From Variovorax boronicumulans (GTDB lineage: Bacteria > Pseudomonadota > Gammaproteobacteria > Burkholderiales > Burkholderiaceae_C): 64,000 nt of DNA. The position numbers and the translations under genes were made by a program. The notes below the pieces were generated by a model. It saw only the letters and a program-made list of their open reading frames with translations. It was not told the DNA's origin and did no database searches. Shown in pieces: positions 1 to 7,331 of this stretch (positions are counted from its first letter, which is position 1; every line of letters begins with the position of its first letter). The stretch lies in NCBI RefSeq assembly GCF_019352895.1, contig NZ_JAAAFX010000009.1, positions 1,465,486 through 1,529,485 on the forward strand, in the 5' to 3' direction.

Positions 1-1
1 C

Positions 2-1288
2 GGGCGCTTCTTCCCGACGCCGGTGCACATGCACCTGCTGGAGACGGCGGCGGGCGACGCCTTTTCGCGCGAGATCCTCTATGACCCGGGCTACTTCGAC
101 ATGCCGGCCGACAGCCCGGCGCGCAAGCTGCCGCCGGGCGCGGGCTTCGCGGGCTTCCGCTTCCAGGAAAGCCGGCTCGGCGACCCGAAGCAGCTGGACT
201 GGAAGAAGAACGACTGGGTGGCCTTCCTCGGCGCCTCGTACTTCCGCGCCATCGGCGAGCTCTACCAGTACGGCCTGTCGGCGCGCGGCATCGCGATCGA
301 CGTGGCCGAGCCCGACCGGCCCGAAGAGTTTCCGGCCTTCACCCGCTTCTACTTCGAGCCTTCGGCACCGGGCAGCACCAGCGTCACGGTCCATGCGCTG
401 CTCGAGGGACCGAGCATCACCGGTGCCTACCGCTTCGTGATGGAGCGCACGAAGGCCGTGCGGATGGACGTCGAGTGCCGGCTCTTCCTGCGGCGCGACG
501 TGGCACGGCTGGGCATCGCGCCCTTGACCTCCATGTACTGGTTTTCGGAGACGCATCCCAGCAGCATCGACTGGCGCCCGGAGGTGCACGACTCCGACGG
601 CCTGGCGATGTGGAGCGGTGGCGGCGAGCGCATCTGGCGCCCGCTCAACAACCCGGAGCAGACCACCGCTTCGGCCTTCGTCGACACCCGGCCGCGCGGC
701 TTCGGGCTGCTGCAGCGCGACCGCGCGTTCGAGCACTACCTCGACGGCGTGCACTACGAGAAGCGCCCCAGCCTCTGGGTCGAGCCCATGGGCGATTGGG
801 GCGAAGGCGCCGTGCAACTCATCGAGATCCAGACCGACGACGAGATCCACGACAACACGGTCGCCTTCTGGGTGCCCAAGGCGCCGGCCACGGCCGGCTC
901 GCGGTTCGCGTTGCGTTACCGGCTGCACTGGACCGACGTGGAGCCCTACCCTTCGCCGCTGGCGCGCTGCGTGGCCACGCGCACCGGCCGCGGCGGCCAG
1001 CCCGGGCAGCCGCGGCCCGCGGGCGTGCGCAAGTTCATGGTCGAGTTCCTCGGCGGCCCGCTGGCCGCGCTGCCGACCGGCACCAGGCCCGAGCTGGTGC
1101 TGACCACTTCACGCGGCAAGTTCTCCTACCTGTTCGCCGAGGCCGTGCCCAACGGCGTGCCCGGCCACTGGCGCGCGCAGTTCGACTTCACGGCCGACGG
1201 CAAGGAGACGGTCGACATGCGGCTCTATCTCAAGAGCGGCGATCAGACGCTGTCGGAAACCTGGCTGTACCAGCACCATCCCGCGTAG
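2..1288 (+). CDS. opgD: Glucan biosynthesis protein OpgD/OpgG family, 5' truncated
   Basis: Periplasmic protein of the MdoG/MdoD (OpgG/OpgD) family, which shapes or releases osmoregulated periplasmic glucans. The reading frame is open from base 2, so the first visible codons are internal and the signal peptide lies outside the window. The 428 visible residues include family signatures such as REILYDPGYFDMPADSPARK, FQESRLGD and YWFSETHPSSIDWRPEVHDS, followed by the C-terminal beta-sandwich domain ending YQHHPA. The family normally has about 500-550 residues, so roughly 100 are missing. OpgD rather than OpgG is chosen from overall resemblance; the two are hard to tell apart without the N-terminus, where a Tat signal would favour OpgD. 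Confidence 0.85.
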   Translation, partial: GRFFPTPVHMHLLETAAGDAFSREILYDPGYFDMPADSPARKLPPGAGFAGFRFQESRLGDPKQLDWKKNDWVAFLGASYFRAIGELYQYGLSARGIAIDVAEPDRPEEFPAFTRFYFEPSAPGSTSVTVHALLEGPSITGAYRFVMERTKAVRMDVECRLFLRRDVARLGIAPLTSMYWFSETHPSSIDWRPEVHDSDGLAMWSGGGERIWRPLNNPEQTTASAFVDTRPRGFGLLQRDRAFEHYLDGVHYEKRPSLWVEPMGDWGEGAVQLIEIQTDDEIHDNTVAFWVPKAPATAGSRFALRYRLHWTDVEPYPSPLARCVATRTGRGGQPGQPRPAGVRKFMVEFLGGPLAALPTGTRPELVLTTSRGKFSYLFAEAVPNGVPGHWRAQFDFTADGKETVDMRLYLKSGDQTLSETWLYQHHPA

Positions 1289-1306
1289 CGCACGTGGCGC
1301 ACCGTG

Positions 1307-1786
1307 TCAGGCGCGGGCCTTGTGGCGCCGGCCGGCCTTGCCGCGCGGCTTGGCGGCGGGCTTCGGCGCCATGCCCAGTGCCGCCCGGGCCAGCGCATCG
1401 GCCTCGGCGTTGCGGTGCCGCGGTATCCATTGCAGCGCCACGCGCTCGAAGGACGCGAGCAGCGCGCGCGCCTCGTCGAACAGATCCGCCAGCCGCTCGA
1501 TCGGCTTGACGGCGCGCCCCCCCAGCTGTTCGACCAGGATGCTGTTGTCGCTGTAGACCTGCACCGCCGCGGCCCCCTGCGCCCGTGCGGCCAGCAAGGC
1601 CTCGGTCAATGCCCGCAGTTCGGCCTCGTTGTTGCAGCCGACCGAGTGCGTGGCGCGCGACAGCGCATGGCGCGAGCCGTCGGGCGCGATCAGCAGCGCG
1701 CCCAGGCCCATGCGGCCGGGGTTGGGCACGGCGCTGCCGTCGCAATAGACGGTCCAGGCGGGGGAATCTGAAACAGGAACGGCCAT
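1307..1786 (-). CDS. RNase HI-like ribonuclease
   Basis: RNase H fold protein of 159 residues, expected to cleave the RNA strand of RNA-DNA hybrids in the cytoplasm. The four acidic catalytic positions are visible: Asp16 in YCDGSAVPNPG, Glu56 in CNNEAEL, Asp80 in YSDNSILVEQL and Asp130 in HRNAEADALA. The tail after residue 140 is basic and Lys/Arg/Ala-rich. The start used is the ATG giving MAVPVSDSPAW; an in-frame start 27 bases upstream would add nine residues that do not look like part of the domain. It resembles the short reverse-transcriptase-like RNase H group rather than canonical RnhA. The gene is divergent from the DedA-rhodanese gene and nearly touches the end of opgD. Confidence 0.8.
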   Translation of the reverse strand: MAVPVSDSPAWTVYCDGSAVPNPGRMGLGALLIAPDGSRHALSRATHSVGCNNEAELRALTEALLAARAQGAAAVQVYSDNSILVEQLGGRAVKPIERLADLFDEARALLASFERVALQWIPRHRNAEADALARAALGMAPKPAAKPRGKAGRRHKARA

Positions 1787-1856
1787 GCACCACGCTACCA
1801 GATGAACAGCCACAGTTCGGGCCGCACGTGAAATGCGAAACGGTTAGATTGCGCGC

Positions 1857-2795
1857 ATGCAAGAACTCCTGTCCCTGGCCACCGCGCATGGCGTCACGGT
1901 GGTCTTCCTGGCCACGCTCGCCGCCCGCCTCGGCGTGCCGGTGCCGGCCTCGGCCGTGCTGGTGGTGGCCGGCGGGCTGGCGGCCATGGGGCAGATCCCG
2001 CTCTGGGCCACGGTGGCGGTCGCACTGGCCGGCAACCTGCTGGGCGACGCCGCCTGGTTCTATGCCGGGCGCCGCTTCGGCCACCGCATCATGCGGCTGC
2101 TGTGCAAGGTCTCGCTCTCGCCCGACACCTGCGTGCGGCAGAGCGAGTCGCTGATCACGCGCTGGGGCGGCACCTCGCTGATCGCCGCCAAGTTCGTGCC
2201 GGGCGTGTCGGTGGTCGCGCCACCGATGGCCGGCGCGCTGCAGATGTCGACCGCACGCTTCCTCGGTTTCGACACGCTGGCCGCGGCCATCTGGTCGGCC
2301 GCCTTCCTGGTGCCGGGCTGGCTGTTCAGCAGCCAGATCCAGGCCGTGCTCGACGCCATGGCCGATGCCGGCGCGGCCGCGCTGGTGGTGCTGGCGATCG
2401 CCGTGGCGGCCGCCCTGGGCCTGCGCTACTGGCGGCGCCGCGCGATGCTGCTGAGCATCGACATCCCGCGCGTGAGCGTCGACGAGCTGCACGCGCTGAT
2501 GGCCTCCGACGCGCCGCCGCTGGTGATCGACGTGCGCTCGCCGGCCGGCGCCGAACTCGAACCGCGCCGGATTCCGGGCGCGATCGTGCTGCACCTGCAG
2601 GACGTGAAGGCCCAGCGCGGGCTGCCCGACTTCTCGGCGCACCACGAGATCGTGCTGTATTGCAACTGCCCGAACGAGGTCTCGGCGGCGATGGCGGCGC
2701 GCCTGCTGCAGACACGCGGTGCGAAGCGGGCCCGGCCGCTGGCAGGCGGGCTCGACGCGTGGCTGGCCTCGGGGCGCGCGACCGAATCGGGCTGA
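1857..2795 (+). CDS. DedA-family membrane protein fused to a rhodanese domain
   Basis: A 312-residue fusion. Residues 1 to about 200 form a DedA/SNARE-associated membrane domain with several hydrophobic segments and motifs such as GNLLGDAAWFYAGRRFG and AKFVPGVSVVAPPMAG. DedA proteins act as lipid scramblases or flippases and support envelope homeostasis. Residues about 205-312 form a rhodanese domain (VIDVRSPAG, then VLYCNCPNE with Cys269 at the active-loop position, and AGGLDAWLASG). The membrane orientation should leave the rhodanese in the cytoplasm. Rhodaneses move sulfane sulfur or act as thiol sensors; what this pairing does is unknown. The gene stands alone, divergent from the RNase H gene. 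Confidence 0.85.
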   Translation: MQELLSLATAHGVTVVFLATLAARLGVPVPASAVLVVAGGLAAMGQIPLWATVAVALAGNLLGDAAWFYAGRRFGHRIMRLLCKVSLSPDTCVRQSESLITRWGGTSLIAAKFVPGVSVVAPPMAGALQMSTARFLGFDTLAAAIWSAAFLVPGWLFSSQIQAVLDAMADAGAAALVVLAIAVAAALGLRYWRRRAMLLSIDIPRVSVDELHALMASDAPPLVIDVRSPAGAELEPRRIPGAIVLHLQDVKAQRGLPDFSAHHEIVLYCNCPNEVSAAMAARLLQTRGAKRARPLAGGLDAWLASGRATESG

Positions 2796-2920
2796 GGGCC
2801 GTCGACCGGCGTCGGAGATAATCGCGCTCCGTCTTCTGAATCGCCCCCAGGTCAGCCACGCCAAGCGAAGCCCACCTGCCCCCAGGACTTCGACCCGCCC
2901 TCTCCGGCCGTGGACTGCCC

Positions 2921-3466
2921 GTGTTCGAGCGTTACTACCGCGAACTGCTGAACTTCCTCGCCCGCAAGGTGCGGGACCGCGAGACTGCGGCCGATCTGGC
3001 GCAGGAGAGCTTCGCGCGCGTGTACGCGGCCGAGCGCAACGGCGTGGAGGTGCGCGACCCGCGCGCACTGCTCTACCAGACCGCGCGCAACCTGGTCACC
3101 GACGACCATCGCCGCAGCGAAACACGCAGCGAGCCCGGCCCGCACGATGCCGTGGTCGAGCCCGACGAACAGGCCGGTCCCGAGGCGCAGGAGCCCGAGG
3201 CCGCGCTGGCTTCGCGCCAGCGCTTCGAAGCCATTGCCGCCGTGATCGACACCTTGCCCCCGCGTTGCCGCGAAGCCTTCCTCTGCGTCAAGTTCGACGG
3301 CCTGTCGCATGCCGAGACCGCCGCGCGCATGGGCATCGCGACCAAGACGGTGGAGATGCAGGTCCAGATCGCGCTGGAGGCCTGCTGGGCGGCGCTGGAG
3401 GACTTCGATGGCACGGCCGGCGTGCCGCACCCTTCGCGCGCGCGCAAGCGCCGACCCACGAAATGA
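2921..3466 (+). CDS. fecI: FecI-like ECF RNA polymerase sigma factor
   Basis: Extracytoplasmic-function sigma factor of 181 residues, read from a GTG start. Region 2 occupies roughly residues 1-60 (ELLNFLARKVRDRETAADLA, QESFARVY, DPRALLYQTARNLVTDDHRR). Region 4 occupies about 100-160 (IDTLPPRCREAFLCVKFDGL, SHAETAARMGIATKTVEMQV). This is the FecI type, which works with an inner-membrane FecR and an outer-membrane receptor carrying a signalling domain. All three are present here in that order, so the expected target is the receptor gene downstream. The Lys/Arg-rich tail after residue 165 is unusual but short. No Fur box was identified upstream of the sigma gene itself. Confidence 0.85.
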   Translation: MFERYYRELLNFLARKVRDRETAADLAQESFARVYAAERNGVEVRDPRALLYQTARNLVTDDHRRSETRSEPGPHDAVVEPDEQAGPEAQEPEAALASRQRFEAIAAVIDTLPPRCREAFLCVKFDGLSHAETAARMGIATKTVEMQVQIALEACWAALEDFDGTAGVPHPSRARKRRPTK

Positions 3467-3542
3467 AAAGAATCCGACGATCCCGGCCGGCGCCTACAGG
3501 GTGCGGCACCGCCCGTGCGTCTACAACAGCAAGAGCCCCCGC

Positions 3543-4598
3543 ATGAATGCCCCTGCCCCGCCATCCGAAGAAGCCGCGCGCCTGCGCCGGGATGCGCTCG
3601 GGTGGTTCGTGTGCCGCCAGGATGCCGCCTGGGCCCTGGCGGACGAGCGCGCCTTCCAGGCCTGGCTGTCCGCGAGCCCCCTGCACGGCGAGGCCTACCA
3701 AAGCTGCGCCGCGCCCTGGCAAACGCTCGACGCCATGCCCGACGACCTGCGGGCCCGCATGCGCGGCCAGCTGGCCCGCGACAAGACCGCGCTCGAACGC
3801 GCGCCGCGGCGGTCCGCGCCGCGCTCGCGGCGGCGCTTCCTGCAGCCGCTCTTCGCGGCCGCAGGCGCGGCGGCCGTGCTGGGCGGCGTGGGCTACGTCG
3901 CCTGGCAGCAGCTGCTGGCCCAGCCCCGATGGACCCAGGCCTTCGCCACCGAGCGCGGGCAGCAGAAGGACATCCCCCTGCCCGACGGCAGCCGGCTGCG
4001 GCTGGACACGGCCACCCGCATCGAGGTGGTCTTCTACCGCCAGCGGCGCGAAGTCCGGCTGCACGAAGGCCAGGCGGTGTTCTCGGTGGAGCCCGATGCG
4101 TCGCGCCCCTTCGACGTGCTGGCCGGCCCGCTGCGCGTGACCGTGGTCGGCACGCGCTTCTCGGTGCGGCACACGCCCGGGCAGTCCGGCCACGACGGGG
4201 TCACGGTGGCGGTGGCGCAAGGCAAGGTCCGGGTGGCGCGTGCCGATGCGCCCGCCGGTCAAGGAGACCCGTCCGTGTTGCTGACCCCGGGACAGCAGGT
4301 CGCGAGCGACGCCCAGGGCGCGCTCGGCCCGGTGGGCCCCGTGCCCGCCGCCGGCATCGCGCCCTGGCGCGAGCAGCGCCTGAGCTTCACCGACGTGCCG
4401 CTGGGCCAGGCGCTCGAAGAACTGGCGCGCTATGGGCGCACCGGCCTGGTGGTGCGCGACCCGCAGGTAGCCGCACTGCGGCTGACCGGCACCTTCGACC
4501 CGATGAACCGCGCGACGCTGCGGCTCGCGCTGCCTCGGGTGCTGCCGGTGCGCCTGCAGCAGGACGGGCGCGACACCGAAGTGCTGCTCGCGCGCTGA
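3543..4598 (+). CDS. fecR: FecR-like anti-sigma regulator
   Basis: Single-pass inner-membrane regulator of 351 residues that transmits the signal from the TonB receptor to the FecI-type sigma factor. The N-terminal cytoplasmic domain (about residues 13-60) has the Trp-rich FecR pattern (WFVCRQDAAW, FQAWLSASPLHGEAY). A basic stretch is followed by a membrane helix at about 100-120. The periplasmic FecR domain (about 135-235) includes LPDGSRLRLDTATRIEV, LHEGQAVFSVEPD and VVGTRFSVR. The C-terminal part (about 275-345) has the LSFTDVPLGQALEELARYG pattern typical of the secretin/TonB-like tail. The start is the ATG at 3543; longer in-frame readings have no domain support. It lies between the sigma factor and the receptor, all on the plus strand. 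Confidence 0.85.
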   Translation: MNAPAPPSEEAARLRRDALGWFVCRQDAAWALADERAFQAWLSASPLHGEAYQSCAAPWQTLDAMPDDLRARMRGQLARDKTALERAPRRSAPRSRRRFLQPLFAAAGAAAVLGGVGYVAWQQLLAQPRWTQAFATERGQQKDIPLPDGSRLRLDTATRIEVVFYRQRREVRLHEGQAVFSVEPDASRPFDVLAGPLRVTVVGTRFSVRHTPGQSGHDGVTVAVAQGKVRVARADAPAGQGDPSVLLTPGQQVASDAQGALGPVGPVPAAGIAPWREQRLSFTDVPLGQALEELARYGRTGLVVRDPQVAALRLTGTFDPMNRATLRLALPRVLPVRLQQDGRDTEVLLAR

Positions 4599-4631
4599 AA
4601 ACGGGTCGGTCCGGCCCCTTTCAAAAACAAA

Positions 4632-4645
4632 TGAGATTTATTTCA
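4632..4645. promoter_or_regulatory. Candidate Fur-like operator upstream of the TonB receptor
   Basis: An AT-rich island in a GC-rich region. TGAGATTTATTTCA is an imperfect palindrome with five of six arm positions matching (TGARAT-TT-ATYTCA). It sits 77 bases upstream of the receptor start. A Fur site is expected at iron-regulated receptor genes, but the match to the 19-bp consensus is only partial. Confidence 0.3.
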
Positions 4646-4682
4646 GAATGCATACAGGGTGGCCGGCCCCCTGTGCGTCTTC

Positions 4683-4710
4683 CCAGGTAGGAACCATTTT
4701 TTCTACCTGG
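4683..4710 (+). promoter_or_regulatory. Leader hairpin touching the receptor ribosome binding site
   Basis: CCAGGTAG (4683-4690) and CTACCTGG (4703-4710) form a perfect 8-bp inverted repeat around a 12-base loop containing six Ts. The last two bases of the 3' arm are the first two of the likely Shine-Dalgarno GGAG (4709-4712), nine bases before the ATG at 4722. Folding could therefore limit ribosome access. A separate 6-bp inverted repeat, ACAGGG/CCCTGT (4654-4674), lies just upstream. Confidence 0.4.
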
Positions 4711-4721
4711 AGCACATCGAA

Positions 4722-7127
4722 ATGAATCGCCTTCTGACGCGGCCCGCGCCGCTTGCCGTGGCGCTCGCCCTGGTCTTCGGCATGGCCCCGGCCCTCGCGC
4801 AGAACGGCCCTGCCGGCACGCCGATGCAGATCAGCATCGGCGCCCAGCCGCTGGCCTCGGCACTCAACGACTGGGCGCGCCAGACGCGGCTCCAGCTCGC
4901 GGTGCAGCAGGACGTGGTGGCAGGCAGGACCGCACCGGCCGTGTCGGGCCAGCTGAGCCCGCGCCAGGCGCTCGAACGCCTGCTGGCCGGCAGCGGCCTC
5001 TTCGGCCGCTTCGAGGGCAACATCGTGACGGTCGAGCGCCAGGCCGCCTCCTCGGGCACGACGCTGGGCGCGATCACCGTCACGGCCACGACGGAGCGCG
5101 AGACCGCGACCAGCCCGGTGCTCGGCTATGTGGCGCAACGCAGCGCCACGGGCACCAAGACCGACACGCCGCTGATCGAGACGCCGCAGTCGATCTCGGT
5201 CGTGACGTCCGACTTCATCGAGGCCACCGGCGCGCTGCGCCTCAAGGACGCGCTGGCCTACACGCCCGGCATCAACGTGTCGCCCTGGGGCGCCGATTCG
5301 CGCTTCGACTGGACCATCATCCGCGGCTTCGACGCCCAGACGCCCGGCTACTACCTCGACGGCCTGCAGCTGCGCAACAACAACGGCTGGGCCATCTGGC
5401 AGACCGAGAACTACGGCACCGAGCGCATCGAGGTGCTGCGCGGTCCCTCGTCGGTGCTCTATGGCCAGACCGGCCCGGGCGGCATGATCAACGTGGTCAG
5501 CAAGCGGCCCACCGAGGAGCCGCTGCGCGAACTGCAGCTCCAGCTGGGCGACCACTCGCGGCGCCAGGTCGCGGGCGACTTCTCGGGCCCGGTCGACGCC
5601 GACGGCAAGCTGCTGTACCGCTTCACCGGCCTGGTACGCGACGCCAAGCTGGAAGGCAGCGGCCTGCCCAACGACCGCGTGTTCCTCGCGCCCTCGCTGA
5701 CCTGGAAGCCCTCGGGCGACACCTCGCTCACGCTGCTCTCGCACTACCTGCGCATCCGTGACGGCAGCTCCTACGGCAGCTTCCCCGAGGTCGGCACGCT
5801 GCTGCCCAATCCCAACGGCCGCTTCTCGCCCAAGACCTATGTGGGCGAGCCCGGCTTCGACCACTTCAACCAGGACCAGTGGATGGTGGGCTACCTGCTC
5901 GACCATCGCCTGAACGACACCTGGACGCTGCGCCAGAACCTGCGCTACGGCTCGATCAAGGTCGACTACCGGCAGGTCTACAACCAGAGCGACTTCGCGA
6001 TCGTCAACCCCGACGATCCGGCGGACCCGGCCAACTTCCGCGTGCTCAACCGCTTCCCCTTCGGCAGCCACGAGAGCGCGCGGCTCCTGACCCTCGACAA
6101 CCAGGCGCAGGCCAGGCTCCGGCTGGGCGACTGGCAGCACACCGTGCTGTTCGGCCTGGACCACCAGCGCTCGCGCAACGACCAGCGCACCTACAACGCC
6201 GGCACGGTCTCGGGCATCGACGGCTACGACCCGGTCTACACCCACGACGTGGTGCCCGGCGACCCGTGGTTCGACGCCCGGACCCGCCTGGTGCAGACCG
6301 GCGCCTACCTGCAGGACCAGGTCAAGTGGGGCGACTGGGTGGCGACGCTGGGCGGCCGCTACGACAGCGCCACCGCCACGCTCGACAGCCACACCGACGG
6401 CTCCCGCACCCGCATCTCCGACCACAAGTTCACCCGCCGCGCGGGCCTGGTCTACCTGCATCCGAGCGGCTGGGCGCCGTACCTCAGCTACTCCGAGTCC
6501 TTCTCGCCGACCGCGACCATCGACCCCGAGACCAACACCCCGCTCAAGCCCGAGACCGGGCGCCAGTACGAGGTCGGCGTGCGCTACCAGCCGGTCGACG
6601 GCAAGAGCAGGTACAGCGCCGCGATCTTCGACCTGCGCCGCAAGAACTACATCACCTACACGCCGGACTTCCTGCCCAAGCAGACCGGCGAGATCCTGGT
6701 GCGCGGGCTCGAGCTCGAAGCGGCCTTCCAGCCGGTCAAGCGCATGAACGTGATCGCCGCCTACACCTACACGCCCAAGGCCATCGTCACGGCCAGCAGC
6801 ACGCCCAGCGAGATCGGCAAGCAGATGCAGGCGGTGTCGCGCAACCAGCTCTCGGCGTGGACCGACTACCGCTTCGATTCCGGTTTCAGGGTCGGCCTGG
6901 GCGCGCGCTTCATGGGCTCGAACCACGGCTACCAGGAATCGGCGGCCGCGAAGGTGCCCTCGTACACCGTGTTCGATGCGCTCGTCGGCTACGAGCTGCA
7001 GCACTGGAGCCTGGCGCTGAACCTGCGCAACCTCACGAACAAGACCTACCTCAACGCCTGCAGCGCCGGCAGCTGCCGCTACGCCGAGCTGCGCAAGGTC
7101 GTGGCGACGGCGACCTACAACTTCTAG
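4722..7127 (+). CDS. TonB-dependent siderophore receptor with N-terminal signalling domain
   Basis: Outer-membrane ferric-siderophore transducer of 801 residues, in the FpvA/FecA/FoxA class. A signal peptide ends about residue 26 (PALA/QNG). The secretin/TonB short N-terminal (STN) signalling domain spans about 34-105 (LASALNDWARQTRLQLAVQQ, VSGQLSPRQALERLLAGSGL). The plug follows (ETPQSISVVTSDFIEATGAL, YLDGLQLRNN, RIEVLRGPSSVLYGQTGPGG) and then the 22-strand barrel, ending in the aromatic ATYNF expected for outer-membrane insertion. The STN domain with fecI and fecR directly upstream indicates substrate-induced transcription. The start is the ATG at 4722, which has GGAG nine bases upstream and gives a clean signal peptide. 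The siderophore cannot be read from sequence; the barrel resembles hydroxamate/ferrioxamine-type receptors only loosely. Confidence 0.92.
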   Translation: MNRLLTRPAPLAVALALVFGMAPALAQNGPAGTPMQISIGAQPLASALNDWARQTRLQLAVQQDVVAGRTAPAVSGQLSPRQALERLLAGSGLFGRFEGNIVTVERQAASSGTTLGAITVTATTERETATSPVLGYVAQRSATGTKTDTPLIETPQSISVVTSDFIEATGALRLKDALAYTPGINVSPWGADSRFDWTIIRGFDAQTPGYYLDGLQLRNNNGWAIWQTENYGTERIEVLRGPSSVLYGQTGPGGMINVVSKRPTEEPLRELQLQLGDHSRRQVAGDFSGPVDADGKLLYRFTGLVRDAKLEGSGLPNDRVFLAPSLTWKPSGDTSLTLLSHYLRIRDGSSYGSFPEVGTLLPNPNGRFSPKTYVGEPGFDHFNQDQWMVGYLLDHRLNDTWTLRQNLRYGSIKVDYRQVYNQSDFAIVNPDDPADPANFRVLNRFPFGSHESARLLTLDNQAQARLRLGDWQHTVLFGLDHQRSRNDQRTYNAGTVSGIDGYDPVYTHDVVPGDPWFDARTRLVQTGAYLQDQVKWGDWVATLGGRYDSATATLDSHTDGSRTRISDHKFTRRAGLVYLHPSGWAPYLSYSESFSPTATIDPETNTPLKPETGRQYEVGVRYQPVDGKSRYSAAIFDLRRKNYITYTPDFLPKQTGEILVRGLELEAAFQPVKRMNVIAAYTYTPKAIVTASSTPSEIGKQMQAVSRNQLSAWTDYRFDSGFRVGLGARFMGSNHGYQESAAAKVPSYTVFDALVGYELQHWSLALNLRNLTNKTYLNACSAGSCRYAELRKVVATATYNF

Positions 7128-7331
7128 CGGGCCGGCGCGGCGATCACAGCCGCCCAGCGCGGCCGGCGGGCGCGCCGGGAGGGCATGGACACCCCTTCGC
7201 GCAAGGCGCCGCCTCGTCGAAACAGGACTGTGGCCTGCGCGCAACCCGGGATTTCCAACGGTTTCTCAAATGTTAACCAGAACCCACAATGGGCCGATCC
7301 CATCCTGGTCGCGATACCTTGAGGAGCCCTC

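Noticed and set aside
475..1509. Long open frames on other strands and frames overlapping nearly every gene
   Set aside because: At this GC content stop codons are rare in all frames. The translations are Arg/Ala/Gly/Pro-rich with no conserved motifs, while the chosen frames match known families.
2811..2822. GATAAT before the fecI-like gene as a -10 element
   Set aside because: No recognisable -35 at the right distance, and the sequence falls in the low-information gap after the DedA-rhodanese gene.
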